From positions 1-36,979 of IMG/VR virus record IMGVR_UViG_3300035183_000082: a stretch of DNA of 36,979 nucleotides; one strand, 5' to 3'. The notes under the pieces are model-generated. The model saw only the letters and a list, made by a program, of their open reading frames with translations, did not search any database and was not told the origin of the DNA. The translations under genes and the position numbers were made by a program. Origin of the DNA: a virus. Below, one piece after another: positions 22,363 to 29,800 of the stretch; position 1 is the first letter of the stretch; each line of letters starts with the position of its first letter.

Positions 22363-23091
22363 TTGCCTCAAAAGAAGACCCGCCTAAAGACAGCTGGCGG
22401 GGCAGCGTCGGTTCTCGGACTCCTGGCGATCTTTACGGTTGTCGGGTACGAGGGTATCGTGACGAAGTCTTATCGTGACCCTGTCGGCATCTGGACTTAT
22501 TGCGTGGGCGAGACCAAGGGCGCGAAGCCCGGAATGAAGTTCACGCGCGAGCAGTGCCTGCAGATCCTGCTCGACTCGGGGTTGGCGCGGCATGAAGCCG
22601 GGATGCGTAAGTGCATCAATGAGCCGGACATTGTGCCCACCAAGACCTACGTCGCGATGATCTCGCTCACCTATAACATCGGAGTCGGCGGCTTCTGCAA
22701 ATCCTCGATTGTGAAGCGCTGGAACGCGGGCGATCGCTACGGAGCATGCAACGCCTTCAGCGCCTATGTGAAGGCCAAGGGGCGGGTCCTGCCCGGACTC
22801 GTCGCTCGTCGCCGGGGTGAGCGCGCTCTCTGCGTTGACGGTCTTGACGAGCTGGTGACCGTGAACTTCGAAGACAGCATTGTGCCGGAGCATCGCCCCA
22901 TTCTGAAACTCGGGGCAAGTGGATTTTGGGTCGAGCAGGCTCAGCGTGATCTTGGCATCGCGGTGACGGGTAGGTTCGACTCCAAGATGGAAGATGCCGT
23001 CAAGGCATTCCAGAAAGCAACTGGCGCGCTCAAGGTTACTGGCGTCATCGACGCTGCTACCTGGGCCGTGCTGATCGGACAGGAGGACTAG
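22363..23091 (+). CDS. SAR endolysin: GH24 lysozyme with C-terminal peptidoglycan-binding domain
   Basis: A 242-residue muramidase that cleaves the glycan backbone of peptidoglycan. The weakly hydrophobic, glycine/alanine-rich N-terminus (residues 9-28) looks like a signal-arrest-release segment, so the enzyme would be held inactive in the membrane until the membrane is depolarised. The GH24 catalytic pattern E30-x8-D39-x5-T45 is present directly after it. Residues about 178-240 match a PG_binding_1 domain (LKLGASGFWVEQAQRDLGI, then VKAFQKATG). The start is TTG at 22363 with AGGA about 8 bases upstream; no in-frame ATG fits. Fusion of a SAR lysozyme with a binding domain is less common than lysozyme alone. 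Confidence 0.88.
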   Translation: MPQKKTRLKTAGGAASVLGLLAIFTVVGYEGIVTKSYRDPVGIWTYCVGETKGAKPGMKFTREQCLQILLDSGLARHEAGMRKCINEPDIVPTKTYVAMISLTYNIGVGGFCKSSIVKRWNAGDRYGACNAFSAYVKAKGRVLPGLVARRRGERALCVDGLDELVTVNFEDSIVPEHRPILKLGASGFWVEQAQRDLGIAVTGRFDSKMEDAVKAFQKATGALKVTGVIDAATWAVLIGQED

Positions 23092-23094
23092 TCC

Positions 23095-23520
23095 ATGTTT
23101 TCGATTTTCACAACCCTTTGGAGTTCTCTGTGGACGACAATCGCGCTGGCAGGAGTCGGAGCGGTGACGGGACTCCTGGCCTACTGGGCCGGGCGTTTGA
23201 CCACCTGGTGGATCCCGGCAATCGTCGGGGCGGTCCTTGTCGTGGGTGCCTACGGCTCCGGGAGTATGTCGCGTCTTATCTCCGACAACGCCAAGGCGCA
23301 GATCTCCCAGCTCGAGGCCGAGAAGGCAAAGCTCCAGCACGACTACGACGCCCTCGCGGCGGTACATGAGTTCGAGCAGGAGCAAGCAGCCGAGGAAGCT
23401 GAGAAGGCCAAGGAGACGGAGAAGAAGTACCAGGAAGTGCTTGCCATCATCGCCAAGCACAAGGATGACGACTCCTGCCTGTCAGCCGAGGAGCTGAAAG
23501 CAATCGGAGAAATGAAATGA
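23095..23520 (+). CDS. Inner-membrane spanin-like protein (Rz-like)
   Basis: A 141-residue protein with two hydrophobic N-terminal segments (about 12-32 and 37-57), then a long acidic coiled coil rich in E, A and K (QISQLEAEKAKLQ through EEAEKAKETEKKYQEV). One C-terminal Cys is present. Together with the overlapping lipoprotein gene that follows, it fits an i-spanin that spans the periplasm and fuses inner and outer membranes at lysis. Two N-terminal segments instead of one are unusual; the first may be a signal or the protein may have a different topology. Confidence 0.7.
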   Translation: MFSIFTTLWSSLWTTIALAGVGAVTGLLAYWAGRLTTWWIPAIVGAVLVVGAYGSGSMSRLISDNAKAQISQLEAEKAKLQHDYDALAAVHEFEQEQAAEEAEKAKETEKKYQEVLAIIAKHKDDDSCLSAEELKAIGEMK

Positions 23521-23795
23521 ACTGGAAGCTGTCAGTTGCCGCACCCGTGTTGGCCCTCATTCTCGTCGGGTGCAACGAAACAGGTAAGGTCCCGGTCGCG
23601 ACGATCCTACCGCATATTCCGGCCAAGTATCGGGTGTGTGCCGATCCGATCCTTCTACCTAAGGGCCAGCTCTCCCGATCAGACGTTGCCAAGCTCGTTG
23701 CGGACCTCCGCAGATCGGAGCTCGCGAAGTCGGATTGCATCAAAGGGCTGATTGCCTGGTACGACAAGGTCCGCGTCTCGTACGCGAAGCGGTGA
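23517..23795 (+). CDS. Outer-membrane spanin lipoprotein (Rz1-like)
   Basis: A 92-residue protein with a lipoprotein signal: basic start, hydrophobic core, and lipobox ILVGC with the modified Cys at residue 19. The mature part is short, with two further cysteines (YRVCAD and KSDCIKG). It overlaps the Rz-like gene by 4 bases (ATGA), the classical arrangement of separated but coupled Rz/Rz1 genes. It would sit in the outer membrane and bind the i-spanin coiled coil. Confidence 0.72.
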   Translation: MNWKLSVAAPVLALILVGCNETGKVPVATILPHIPAKYRVCADPILLPKGQLSRSDVAKLVADLRRSELAKSDCIKGLIAWYDKVRVSYAKR

Positions 23796-24079
23796 TGCTT
23801 ATGCACCCCGTAGCATATCTTGTACTGATTGTTGGTGCGGCGGCTTTGGGTGCTGCCGTCGCGCCGTCGCGCTTCTACCCTTACGTGGAGGCGTCCGGCA
23901 TCTATCAGGAGCACAATCGCCTCACAATGCAGTGGGCCGATCAGTCTTGGCATTCCTCGCGCGCTGAGTGCATCAAGCGCACGCGGGAGATGGCGAAGGC
24001 CGTCACTGACATGCTCTGGTACGTCCGAGGCTTCAAGCTTGATCGCTCACCGCGACAGGAGTGCCGCGACCACCTATAG
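23795..24079 (+). CDS. Small exported protein at the end of the lysis module, 94 residues
   Basis: An N-terminal hydrophobic segment (AYLVLIVGAAALGAAVAP) followed by a short soluble domain with an S-R-A-E-C-I-K-R-T-R helix and a second Cys near the C-terminus. It starts in overlap with the o-spanin stop (TGATG). It is the last + strand gene, 37 bases before the strong terminator. The E-C helix recalls the two Cys-containing proteins before the endolysin. Function unknown. Confidence 0.55.
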   Translation: MLMHPVAYLVLIVGAAALGAAVAPSRFYPYVEASGIYQEHNRLTMQWADQSWHSSRAECIKRTREMAKAVTDMLWYVRGFKLDRSPRQECRDHL

Positions 24080-24115
24080 ATGCACCGGAAGGTGTAGGAC
24101 GTTTCCTCCTCAACT

Positions 24116-24149
24116 GGCCGGGGCTCCGCATGGGGCTCCGGCCTTTTTT
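24116..24149 (+). terminator. Strong Rho-independent terminator ending the late operon
   Basis: A 12-bp stem, GGCCGGGGCTCC (24116-24127) with GGGGCTCCGGCC (24132-24143), with two G-T wobbles, closes a GCAT loop. TTTTTT follows at 24144-24149. It ends the + strand head-tail-lysis transcript just before the convergent - strand genes. Confidence 0.9.
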
Positions 24150-24299
24150 GTCTCTGCCGCCGATCTCCGTGCTGTGGCTTGTTTTCCGGGGCAGGGGGTC
24201 CATTTTGCCGTCCGGCAGGGGTCCCAGGTCCCGGAACGGACAAACGCCGCTCCTGCCCTCTCCTGCCCCTCAGAAAATGGCCGATTTTGGCCGTTCGGA
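24150..24299. other. Junction between convergent operons
   Basis: No gene is seen here. The only structure is a weak GGCC-GGCC hairpin around 24280-24295, which on the - strand would be followed by ATTTT and could act as a weak terminator for the replication operon. Upstream of it are C-rich and G-rich runs (GGCAGGGG, CTCCTGCCCCT) that may pair with each other. Confidence 0.4.
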
Positions 24300-26153
24300 T
24301 CACCCCTCGATTTGTGAGGCTCCGGTAGGGGTTTTAATCACTGTCAGCACGGATGCGAAGCGCGCGCTCTCAACGCTCTGGTGATCGACGTAGAAGGTCT
24401 GCCGTCGCAGTCCCTGAGCGCGTTGCGCCAGGTAGTCGCACAAATCGCGCACCCCTTCCGGCGACAAGTGTTGCGTCGGCTCGTCCAGGATCTCGAGACC
24501 GCACTCGACCCCGGCGTAGTTCATGAGGGTTTCTGAGAGTGCCAGGGCGCCGACGATGCGAAGGCGCTGCCCCTCACCCCCTGACCAAGACTCCCACTTG
24601 ACGGCCTTCTCCAGCCCCGGCGAAAGGACTGTGACGTTCAGGCCGCGTGTAGTCCCACCCGTCTTGTTCTCCTTCTCCACGTCGAACTTCACCTGCCATC
24701 CGATCAGCCCAACGTCCTCGAGCGCGGCGTTCGTGTTGATCTCTAGCTCCTGCAAGACGTCTTCGATGATGAAGAGCCTCACGTCCTTGAAGCCACGGCT
24801 CCAGTAGGCCGCGCGCTCGGACAGGCGGCCGAGAGTGGCGACACTCTTTTTCAGCTCCTTGATTTCAGCATTGGTCTTCGCGATCAGCTTGCGCGCGGAC
24901 TGCAGTTGCGCGGTATAGGGGTTGTCCTCTTCTTCGCGTTCCGTGCGGGTGCGCTCGAGAGCAGCGATTTGCGCGCGGGTTGTCTCCAGACTCTTGTTGA
25001 CGAGATCGAGCTCCTGGCGCGCATTCTCCAGCTCCGTCTCCCACCTCTCGGCACTCGCCTTGAGCAGCCGGACGGCGCGCTTCCATTTAGCAGCGGCCTT
25101 CTCGAGCTTCACGGTCGAGATCTTTTTGAGGTGCTTCTCCGCCTTCTCGATCTTGATGGTGACGTGGGTCTTGTCAATCTCCGATTTGATCGGCTGACCG
25201 CAGGTCGGACAGACCTTGTCACTCAGCGATGCACGGAGCTCGCGGATCTCCCTTCGCATCCGTTCGGCATTACCTTGTGCTGTCAGCAAAAGGGAGTTAG
25301 CCTTTTGCATCTCTTCGACCGCCGACGCGATCTCCTTGCGGATGCTTTTTAATTGAACTTCTGCCCAATCGGCCTTCGGGTCTAGTTCGGCGTGACGGTG
25401 CTCAAGACTCTCACGCGCCTTCTTAAGCTCCGTGAGTTCCTTCTCTTGCTGCGCGAGGCGTATTTGCCGCTCGTCCTCCCACTCCCTTGATCTGATCTTG
25501 CTCTCCTCGAGCTGCTCCTTGTAGCGCTCCAGGCTGACAGTCAGCGCGTCCAGTTCTCCTTGTCGGGTAGCCTGCTTCGTGCTGAGTGCCCGTGATTTCG
25601 CGGTTGCTGCCTCGGCACGGCGCTCCCATTTGTCCAGCTCCAGCACGTCGGAGAACAGCTGGAGCTTGTCGCGCGGGGGCATGTCGAAGAACAGTGGACG
25701 ACCTTGCCCCAGGAGTCGGGTATGCGTGAATGTCTCAAACGACAAACCCACGAGTCTCTCGACCTGCTCCTGTCCGATGCTGCCCGACTGTGGTGCTTCT
25801 CCTTTGCCTCCGTCCTCTTGCAGGTGCAGCATGTTCGGGTTCGCTGATCGGGTGAGGATGTAGGTCTTGCCGTCCACCCGCATCTCGAGGGTGACTTCGG
25901 TCCCGCGCTTCTTGCCGAACCAGGGGGTTATATCGGGATTGCGGAGGCCTTCGACTGTCCGGCCATATAAGCACCAGCACAGAGCATCCCATATTGACGA
26001 CTTGCCGGAACCGTTCGAGCCGAGAGCCGGCTCTTTGAGATTGCGGCCCCGAATGAAGTGAAGTCCTGGACCCATCGCCTCGAGATCAAGCCGCGCCTCG
26101 GCAAAGGCTTTGAAGTTCTTAATACCAATGCCGAGGAATTCGACCTTCTTCAT
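24300..26153 (-). CDS. SbcC/Rad50/T4 gp46-like recombination ATPase
   Basis: A 617-residue SMC-type ATPase, the partner of the SbcD-like nuclease encoded nearby. The Walker A motif GSNGSGKSS is at residues 45-53 and a zinc hook C315-P-T-C318 sits in the middle of a long coiled coil (about 180-480). The ABC signature SGGEGQ is at 524-529, Walker B LEILDEP at 553-559, and an H-loop histidine lies near 591. Complexes of this kind process double-strand ends to load the recombinase. The length is close to phage gp46. ATGA overlap joins it to the small ORF upstream; it is the last gene of the - strand operon. Confidence 0.9.
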   Translation of the reverse strand: MKKVEFLGIGIKNFKAFAEARLDLEAMGPGLHFIRGRNLKEPALGSNGSGKSSIWDALCWCLYGRTVEGLRNPDITPWFGKKRGTEVTLEMRVDGKTYILTRSANPNMLHLQEDGGKGEAPQSGSIGQEQVERLVGLSFETFTHTRLLGQGRPLFFDMPPRDKLQLFSDVLELDKWERRAEAATAKSRALSTKQATRQGELDALTVSLERYKEQLEESKIRSREWEDERQIRLAQQEKELTELKKARESLEHRHAELDPKADWAEVQLKSIRKEIASAVEEMQKANSLLLTAQGNAERMRREIRELRASLSDKVCPTCGQPIKSEIDKTHVTIKIEKAEKHLKKISTVKLEKAAAKWKRAVRLLKASAERWETELENARQELDLVNKSLETTRAQIAALERTRTEREEEDNPYTAQLQSARKLIAKTNAEIKELKKSVATLGRLSERAAYWSRGFKDVRLFIIEDVLQELEINTNAALEDVGLIGWQVKFDVEKENKTGGTTRGLNVTVLSPGLEKAVKWESWSGGEGQRLRIVGALALSETLMNYAGVECGLEILDEPTQHLSPEGVRDLCDYLAQRAQGLRRQTFYVDHQSVESARFASVLTVIKTPTGASQIEG

Positions 26154-26347
26154 TGTGGATGTCTCGTTCGCGGAGCACTGAACGGGCTGGCCCCCGACAG
26201 GATGCCGGAGTTGGCCCGGCGGTCGAAGATCATCAACTGGTCAATGTTCTCGATCTGTGCGACGAAGGGAGGCTTGGTCTCACACTCCACAATGGTAATG
26301 GTGAGCGTCTTCCCGTCTTGTGCGATCCCCACTCTGACCTGGCGCAT
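26150..26347 (-). CDS. Hypothetical protein, 65 residues
   Basis: Starts at ATG 26347, one base after the MazG-like gene stops, and ends overlapping the SbcC-like start (ATGA). An upstream extension of the frame inside the MazG-like gene is rejected. The sequence has a beta-type start (RVGIAQDGKTLTITIVE) and a basic C-terminus. No family recognised; its position between nuclease subunits suggests a possible accessory factor of that complex. Confidence 0.55.
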   Translation of the reverse strand: MRQVRVGIAQDGKTLTITIVECETKPPFVAQIENIDQLMIFDRRANSGILSGASPFSAPRTRHPQ

Positions 26348-26348
26348 G

Positions 26349-26720
26349 TCACCACACCAGTCGCGTCTTGAGGCCGCGCTCCCTAGATGTCGCATTGAAC
26401 TTGTCGGCAACGGCTTCTTCCATGTCGAAGCCGAACTCCATTGCGACGTCGGCAAGCTCGTCCTTGAGCTGATCGGGAGTCGCGCGCGAGCCACGAAGGC
26501 CGAGGCGCTCACGCTCGATCTTCTTGATGATGTTGCAGGCCTCACCCGTTTCACCTGCCAGCTCGTTCCCTCGGAATGATAGGGATAGCTGCACGTCTCC
26601 ATTTGAACCCTGACCCCACTCCCGCGCGCGGGTGATGTTCGCCGCGCGGAGTGAAAAGCAACGGAACCCGAGCGGGATCAGATTGTCGTCCCTCAGTTCC
26701 TCCTCGAGTAGCACCCTCAT
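26349..26720 (-). CDS. MazG-like nucleotide pyrophosphohydrolase
   Basis: A 123-residue all-alpha NTP-PPase. The metal-binding signature is visible as E57-T-G-E60 in the ELAGETGEACNIIKK helix and E88-L-A-D91 in the KDELADVAMEF helix, matching ExxE-(n)-ExxD. Such enzymes hydrolyse nucleoside triphosphates to monophosphates and are used by phages to adjust nucleotide or ppGpp pools. It lies between the SbcD- and SbcC-like genes, immediately after the SbcD-like stop. The N-terminal 40 residues are extra to the core. The substrate cannot be told from sequence. Confidence 0.82.
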   Translation of the reverse strand: MRVLLEEELRDDNLIPLGFRCFSLRAANITRAREWGQGSNGDVQLSLSFRGNELAGETGEACNIIKKIERERLGLRGSRATPDQLKDELADVAMEFGFDMEEAVADKFNATSRERGLKTRLVW

Positions 26721-27782
26721 TTACACCGTCTCCAATAGTTTGAAGCCCATCTTCGCCGTTAGGGGCTCGATGCCCCTCGCCTTCACATACGCCGCAAGCA
26801 ACTCCTTGTCAGTCTTGGCGGTACTCTTCCGCACCTTCTTCTTGTTGGTACCCCTGATGCTCTCGAGCATGACGGGCTCGACTGTGTGGATGATGAAGTC
26901 CTGCTTGGCGCCCCACTCCCGGACGGTCTGCCGAATGTTCGCCCAATCCGCCTTTTGCTTCGCATCAATCAAGACGCGCACCTTGAGGATATCTCCAGGG
27001 TTGCAGTACTTCGTGTTGACGGTGGGGTGGTGTTTCAATTCGCCAACACTGCCGAGTTCGACAAGTCGCTTTTGCGGACCCGAAACCGGAATGCTCGCCA
27101 CCGTCCACGCCTTCTTCTTACCGAGCTCCTTTCCGCGATCACGCAGCAGCAGTACGCGGGGTTGGTACTTGTCGCCGAAGTCGACAGTGTAGGGTGCGCC
27201 GACGTAGTGGATCATCTTGCCGAGCATTTGCGGGACGTGAATATCACCACTGATCACTGCGGCCTTACCGAAGGTATCTAGTGGCAGTCCTCGCATCTGC
27301 TGCCCGTGTCCGACATGCGCGCCTTGGAATGTCTGGTGGGTGAAAACCCAATCGAAGCGCTCCCGATCAGATTGCAGGGGATCGGAGCCGTGGGGGAACA
27401 ATAGAACGCGGCCCAGCCTTTGTAACAGGGGCAGGGGGAGGTCTTTGGCCTCTGTCGGCACATTCACCCACGTGATACCGGGAACGTGGCGTAGGAACGT
27501 GTAAAACGGGGCCGAGACATCGACGTAGTCATGATTACCCCTAATGATCACAACGGGGCAGAGCTTGGCGAGCCGCACCATCGCCTCGACAATCCGATTT
27601 ACCAACCATGCTCCGTGACGGTCCTTCTCCTCGGTCAGGTCGCCGAGAATAAGAACCATCTCCACCTTGTGCTTCTTGACGATGGCGCGGAGCTGCTTCT
27701 GGAACTCGAGCCTGTATCGGTCGCGCGGGTTGTCCGACAGGTGAAGGTCCGCGGTGACAAGGATCCTTGGATCAGGGGCCAT
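26721..27782 (-). CDS. SbcD/Mre11/T4 gp47-like nuclease
   Basis: A 353-residue calcineurin-type metallophosphoesterase. Metal ligands are visible in order: D12-L-H14 (TADLHLSD), G47-D48 (ILGDLTEE), N83-H84-D85 (RGNHDY), a histidine in the FTHQTF and AHVGHG segment, and SGDIH. This is the nuclease subunit that acts with the SbcC-like ATPase to resect or clear DNA ends. The start ATG at 27782 has AGAGGAG 5 bases upstream; the earlier ATG at 27803 has no such site and would overlap the HAD gene by more. The C-terminal 80 residues are lysine-rich and may bind DNA or the partner. Confidence 0.9.
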   Translation of the reverse strand: MAPDPRILVTADLHLSDNPRDRYRLEFQKQLRAIVKKHKVEMVLILGDLTEEKDRHGAWLVNRIVEAMVRLAKLCPVVIIRGNHDYVDVSAPFYTFLRHVPGITWVNVPTEAKDLPLPLLQRLGRVLLFPHGSDPLQSDRERFDWVFTHQTFQGAHVGHGQQMRGLPLDTFGKAAVISGDIHVPQMLGKMIHYVGAPYTVDFGDKYQPRVLLLRDRGKELGKKKAWTVASIPVSGPQKRLVELGSVGELKHHPTVNTKYCNPGDILKVRVLIDAKQKADWANIRQTVREWGAKQDFIIHTVEPVMLESIRGTNKKKVRKSTAKTDKELLAAYVKARGIEPLTAKMGFKLLETV

Positions 27783-28275
27783 AGCACTCCTCTTCACCTT
27801 CATCGTCCGACCAGTCCTGAGACTCGATCTCGAGGACGGGGATGCCGCGCGACTTCCAAAGCTTGATCACCGAGGGGCGGTCATCGAAGGCACAGAGCAC
27901 TTCATGCTCGGCGACAAGCTGGTCCAGGATCTCGGCTTTGATTACGGTGTCGGGGCGTGTGTCTCCTGCAACGCGCATGTACATCTCGTGGTAGGGGATG
28001 CCGTATTTCCACAGCCATGCCTCTGTCACCTCTCTGTGGCTGTCCGGGCGGCCGGACACGATGAAGAGCTTTAGCTTCGGGATAGCATCGAAGCCACGGC
28101 TCACATTCCAGAGCGCGCGCATGATCAGGCGGATATGCTTATATGGCGTATCTCGTCCGCATAGATCGAAGAACTCCTGCCACCGGCGCGGATGGGACTT
28201 AACAAGGTGGAGGCGGTGGGTCTGGTTCGCAATCGTGCCGTCCAGGTCAAAGATGAGGCAGGGGGTCTTCTTCAT
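27772..28275 (-). CDS. HAD-family phosphatase, polynucleotide 3'-phosphatase-like
   Basis: A 167-residue HAD hydrolase. Motif I is D10-L-D12-G-T, motif II is in FIVSGRPDS (about residues 71-79), a lysine follows in RPDTVIKAEIL, and motif IV is FDDRPSV. The SGRPDSHREVTEAWL and RPDTVIK segments resemble the phosphatase half of T4 Pnk. The expected role is therefore removal of 3'-phosphates from damaged nucleic acid ends. No kinase domain is attached. It overlaps the GcrA-like gene (ATGA) and the SbcD-like gene. A general nucleotide phosphatase is an alternative. Confidence 0.8.
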   Translation of the reverse strand: MKKTPCLIFDLDGTIANQTHRLHLVKSHPRRWQEFFDLCGRDTPYKHIRLIMRALWNVSRGFDAIPKLKLFIVSGRPDSHREVTEAWLWKYGIPYHEMYMRVAGDTRPDTVIKAEILDQLVAEHEVLCAFDDRPSVIKLWKSRGIPVLEIESQDWSDDEGEEECYGP

Positions 28276-28895
28276 AGCATCCCTACCTGGCGGAGCCGAC
28301 TCACTAGCCCGGCGATGGCTCCGCGCCCTTCCCTGCCGACACGCTTTGCGATCTTGCTGTAGGGCTCGCCCTTGCGCACGCAGGAGACGACGAGCTCTAC
28401 GTGCTCGTCTGACCAGTTAGTGAAGATGCGGGTCTGATAGCTCGCACCATTCTTGAGGTGGATTGTGCGGACGTACTTCGAGTCGATGGGTGAGCGCTCT
28501 TTGGCCTTCCGTACATGCTTTGGCTTGCGTGGTGGTAGCCCTTCCTTGACGACCTTCTGCCCCGGCGTGACCAGAATGAGGCCCGCGCCTCGGCGTGGCC
28601 GCTCCTGCTTTTCTTGTGGAGCTGGCTTGCAGGATTGAGCCATTGCCGTCCGGCGCCTCCGATAACTCTGTTGCGGCCTCGGTCGCCAGCCCGGCGTAAT
28701 GTGGTGGATACGGTTAAGGCTCTCACTCAGGTCGGCGACGGCGCCGCGCTGGATGGGGGTGTCTCCGTTCGGGTAGTAGTCCGCGATGCGCGTGCCGCGC
28801 GGTAGTTTGGCGAGCAACTCCCGGATTGTCGGGGCCTCAACCCTTCCGTGAAACCATGTCTGAGTCTTGGGATCGAACGCGGGTCTTACTTCCAT
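28272..28895 (-). CDS. GcrA-like DNA-binding protein
   Basis: A 207-residue basic protein. The last 50 residues, NWSDEHVELVVSCVRKGEP followed by YSKIAKRVGREGRGAIAGLV, follow the helix pattern of GcrA-type domains (W-T-D/E-E-R-V-E ... A-x-Q-I-A ... R-N-A-V-I-G-K-V-H-R-L). GcrA is an alphaproteobacterial cell-cycle regulator that recognises methylated DNA. The N-terminal half has no known domain and contains a basic proline-rich linker (about residues 78-130). The ATG at 28895 has AGGAG at a 7-base distance. It overlaps the resolvase gene by 59 bases. It may regulate phage or host promoters; this is inference. Confidence 0.65.
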   Translation of the reverse strand: MEVRPAFDPKTQTWFHGRVEAPTIRELLAKLPRGTRIADYYPNGDTPIQRGAVADLSESLNRIHHITPGWRPRPQQSYRRRRTAMAQSCKPAPQEKQERPRRGAGLILVTPGQKVVKEGLPPRKPKHVRKAKERSPIDSKYVRTIHLKNGASYQTRIFTNWSDEHVELVVSCVRKGEPYSKIAKRVGREGRGAIAGLVSRLRQVGML

Positions 28896-29412
28896 CGTAG
28901 TACTCCTGCAATGTAAGCGCATCGAAGCGGCAAACCACTACAGAATGCTTGCCGGTTACCTTATGCAAAAGTATCGGGAGATGGCTCCAAACCAACCGGC
29001 AGAGATCATTCTCATACCCGACGACCAGCGGCCCATGCCACCTGTTTTGTTTCATGATCAGTAGTGGCATCTTCTTGAAGCGCCGGGCCTGTCCGACTGC
29101 TTCCGACCAGAACGCTGCAATGGGCCCGCGATCCTCGAGTAGGAACAGTTCGAGGCCCAGGTTTTTGACGAACTTGCACTCGACGTAGAAGCGATCAGTC
29201 AGCGAACACCCCTCGAGCGACACGGCGGAGATGTCACCGGCTTGCCGACGATGCTCCTTACCGCGCTTCTTGCCGACAGAAGCGCGACCGCCGGACATGG
29301 CCGACCGCCAGAAGAGGTCTTCGTGCTGGCCTCCGCTGACCCACAAGCTCAGCCGCTTGCAGATGTCACGCTCGAACTGGGCACCCTTTTGCTTGCCACC
29401 TCCGGGCTTCAT
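28837..29412 (-). CDS. PD-(D/E)XK nuclease, probable Holliday junction resolvase
   Basis: A 191-residue nuclease. The catalytic arrangement is E14 (KGAQFERDICKRL), D60 in AGDISAVS and E78-C-K80 in FYVECKF, the layout of Hjc-like resolvases and related PD-(D/E)XK enzymes. Its place next to a recombinase, SSB and SbcCD homologs supports resolving branched DNA in recombination-dependent replication before packaging. The start overlaps the preceding stop (ATGA). A basic, glycine-rich insert (GGRASVGKKRGKEHRR) lies between the first two catalytic residues. A restriction-like or packaging-associated nuclease is a less likely alternative. Confidence 0.75.
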   Translation of the reverse strand: MKPGGGKQKGAQFERDICKRLSLWVSGGQHEDLFWRSAMSGGRASVGKKRGKEHRRQAGDISAVSLEGCSLTDRFYVECKFVKNLGLELFLLEDRGPIAAFWSEAVGQARRFKKMPLLIMKQNRWHGPLVVGYENDLCRLVWSHLPILLHKVTGKHSVVVCRFDALTLQEYYDGSKTRVRSQDSDMVSRKG

Positions 29413-29702
29413 GGTTGCACTCCTGTCACCCGTTGAATTGTCCGCACGAGCTCTTCGCCGAGCACGGTCGGGTTCAGCGTCTTGATCAGAGTGATCTCAC
29501 GTTGCGTCATGTTCTTGCGGGACTTCCATTCGAGGAAGTCCGCCGCATCCTCGGCCCCTGACCATCGCACGGAGAGCCATGCGAGTGCCGCATCGCACAC
29601 GGCATTGACGCCATGCCGATCGCCCAAGCGCTCACGGATGGCCTCGACATCTTCCATGGTCAGCCGCTTCAGCGCAATCATGCGGTCGTCGGGAATGATC
29701 AC
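29409..29702 (-). CDS. Hypothetical protein, 97 residues
   Basis: Starts at GTG 29702 with a GGAGGG ribosome site 7 bases upstream. Mostly helical, with an acidic first half (TMEDVEAIRERLGDRHGV), a WLSVRWSGAEDAADFLEW segment and a C-terminal helix. No motif of a known family. Its stop overlaps the resolvase start (ATGA), which suggests co-translation and perhaps a shared role. Function unknown. Confidence 0.65.
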   Translation of the reverse strand: MIIPDDRMIALKRLTMEDVEAIRERLGDRHGVNAVCDAALAWLSVRWSGAEDAADFLEWKSRKNMTQREITLIKTLNPTVLGEELVRTIQRVTGVQP

Positions 29703-29703
29703 G

Positions 29704-29796
29704 TTAGCACCCTCCGATCAGCGGATGAAGCGCATGGTGCAGGGCATCTAGCATCGGCCAGTATTCCAGGAGCCATTGGTAGTACATGCTCTTCAT
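29704..29796 (-). CDS. Very small ORF, 30 residues
   Basis: ATG 29796 to TAA 29704, fitted exactly between the recA-like stop (4 bases before it) and the next GTG (1 base after it). The peptide is aromatic and histidine-rich (MYYQWLLEYWP, then LHHALHPLIGG) and could be membrane-associated. A GGAAG lies 11-12 bases upstream of the start, which is far. The exact fit in a tightly packed operon is the main support. The GGAGGG inside it serves the next gene. Confidence 0.4.
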   Translation of the reverse strand: MKSMYYQWLLEYWPMLDALHHALHPLIGGC

Positions 29797-29800
29797 TTTT

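Noticed and set aside
22384-23460. 358-residue open frame on the - strand opposite the endolysin and spanin genes
   Set aside because: It is antisense to two well-supported genes, has no ribosome site and its sequence is low in recognisable structure. It looks like a by-product of codon bias.
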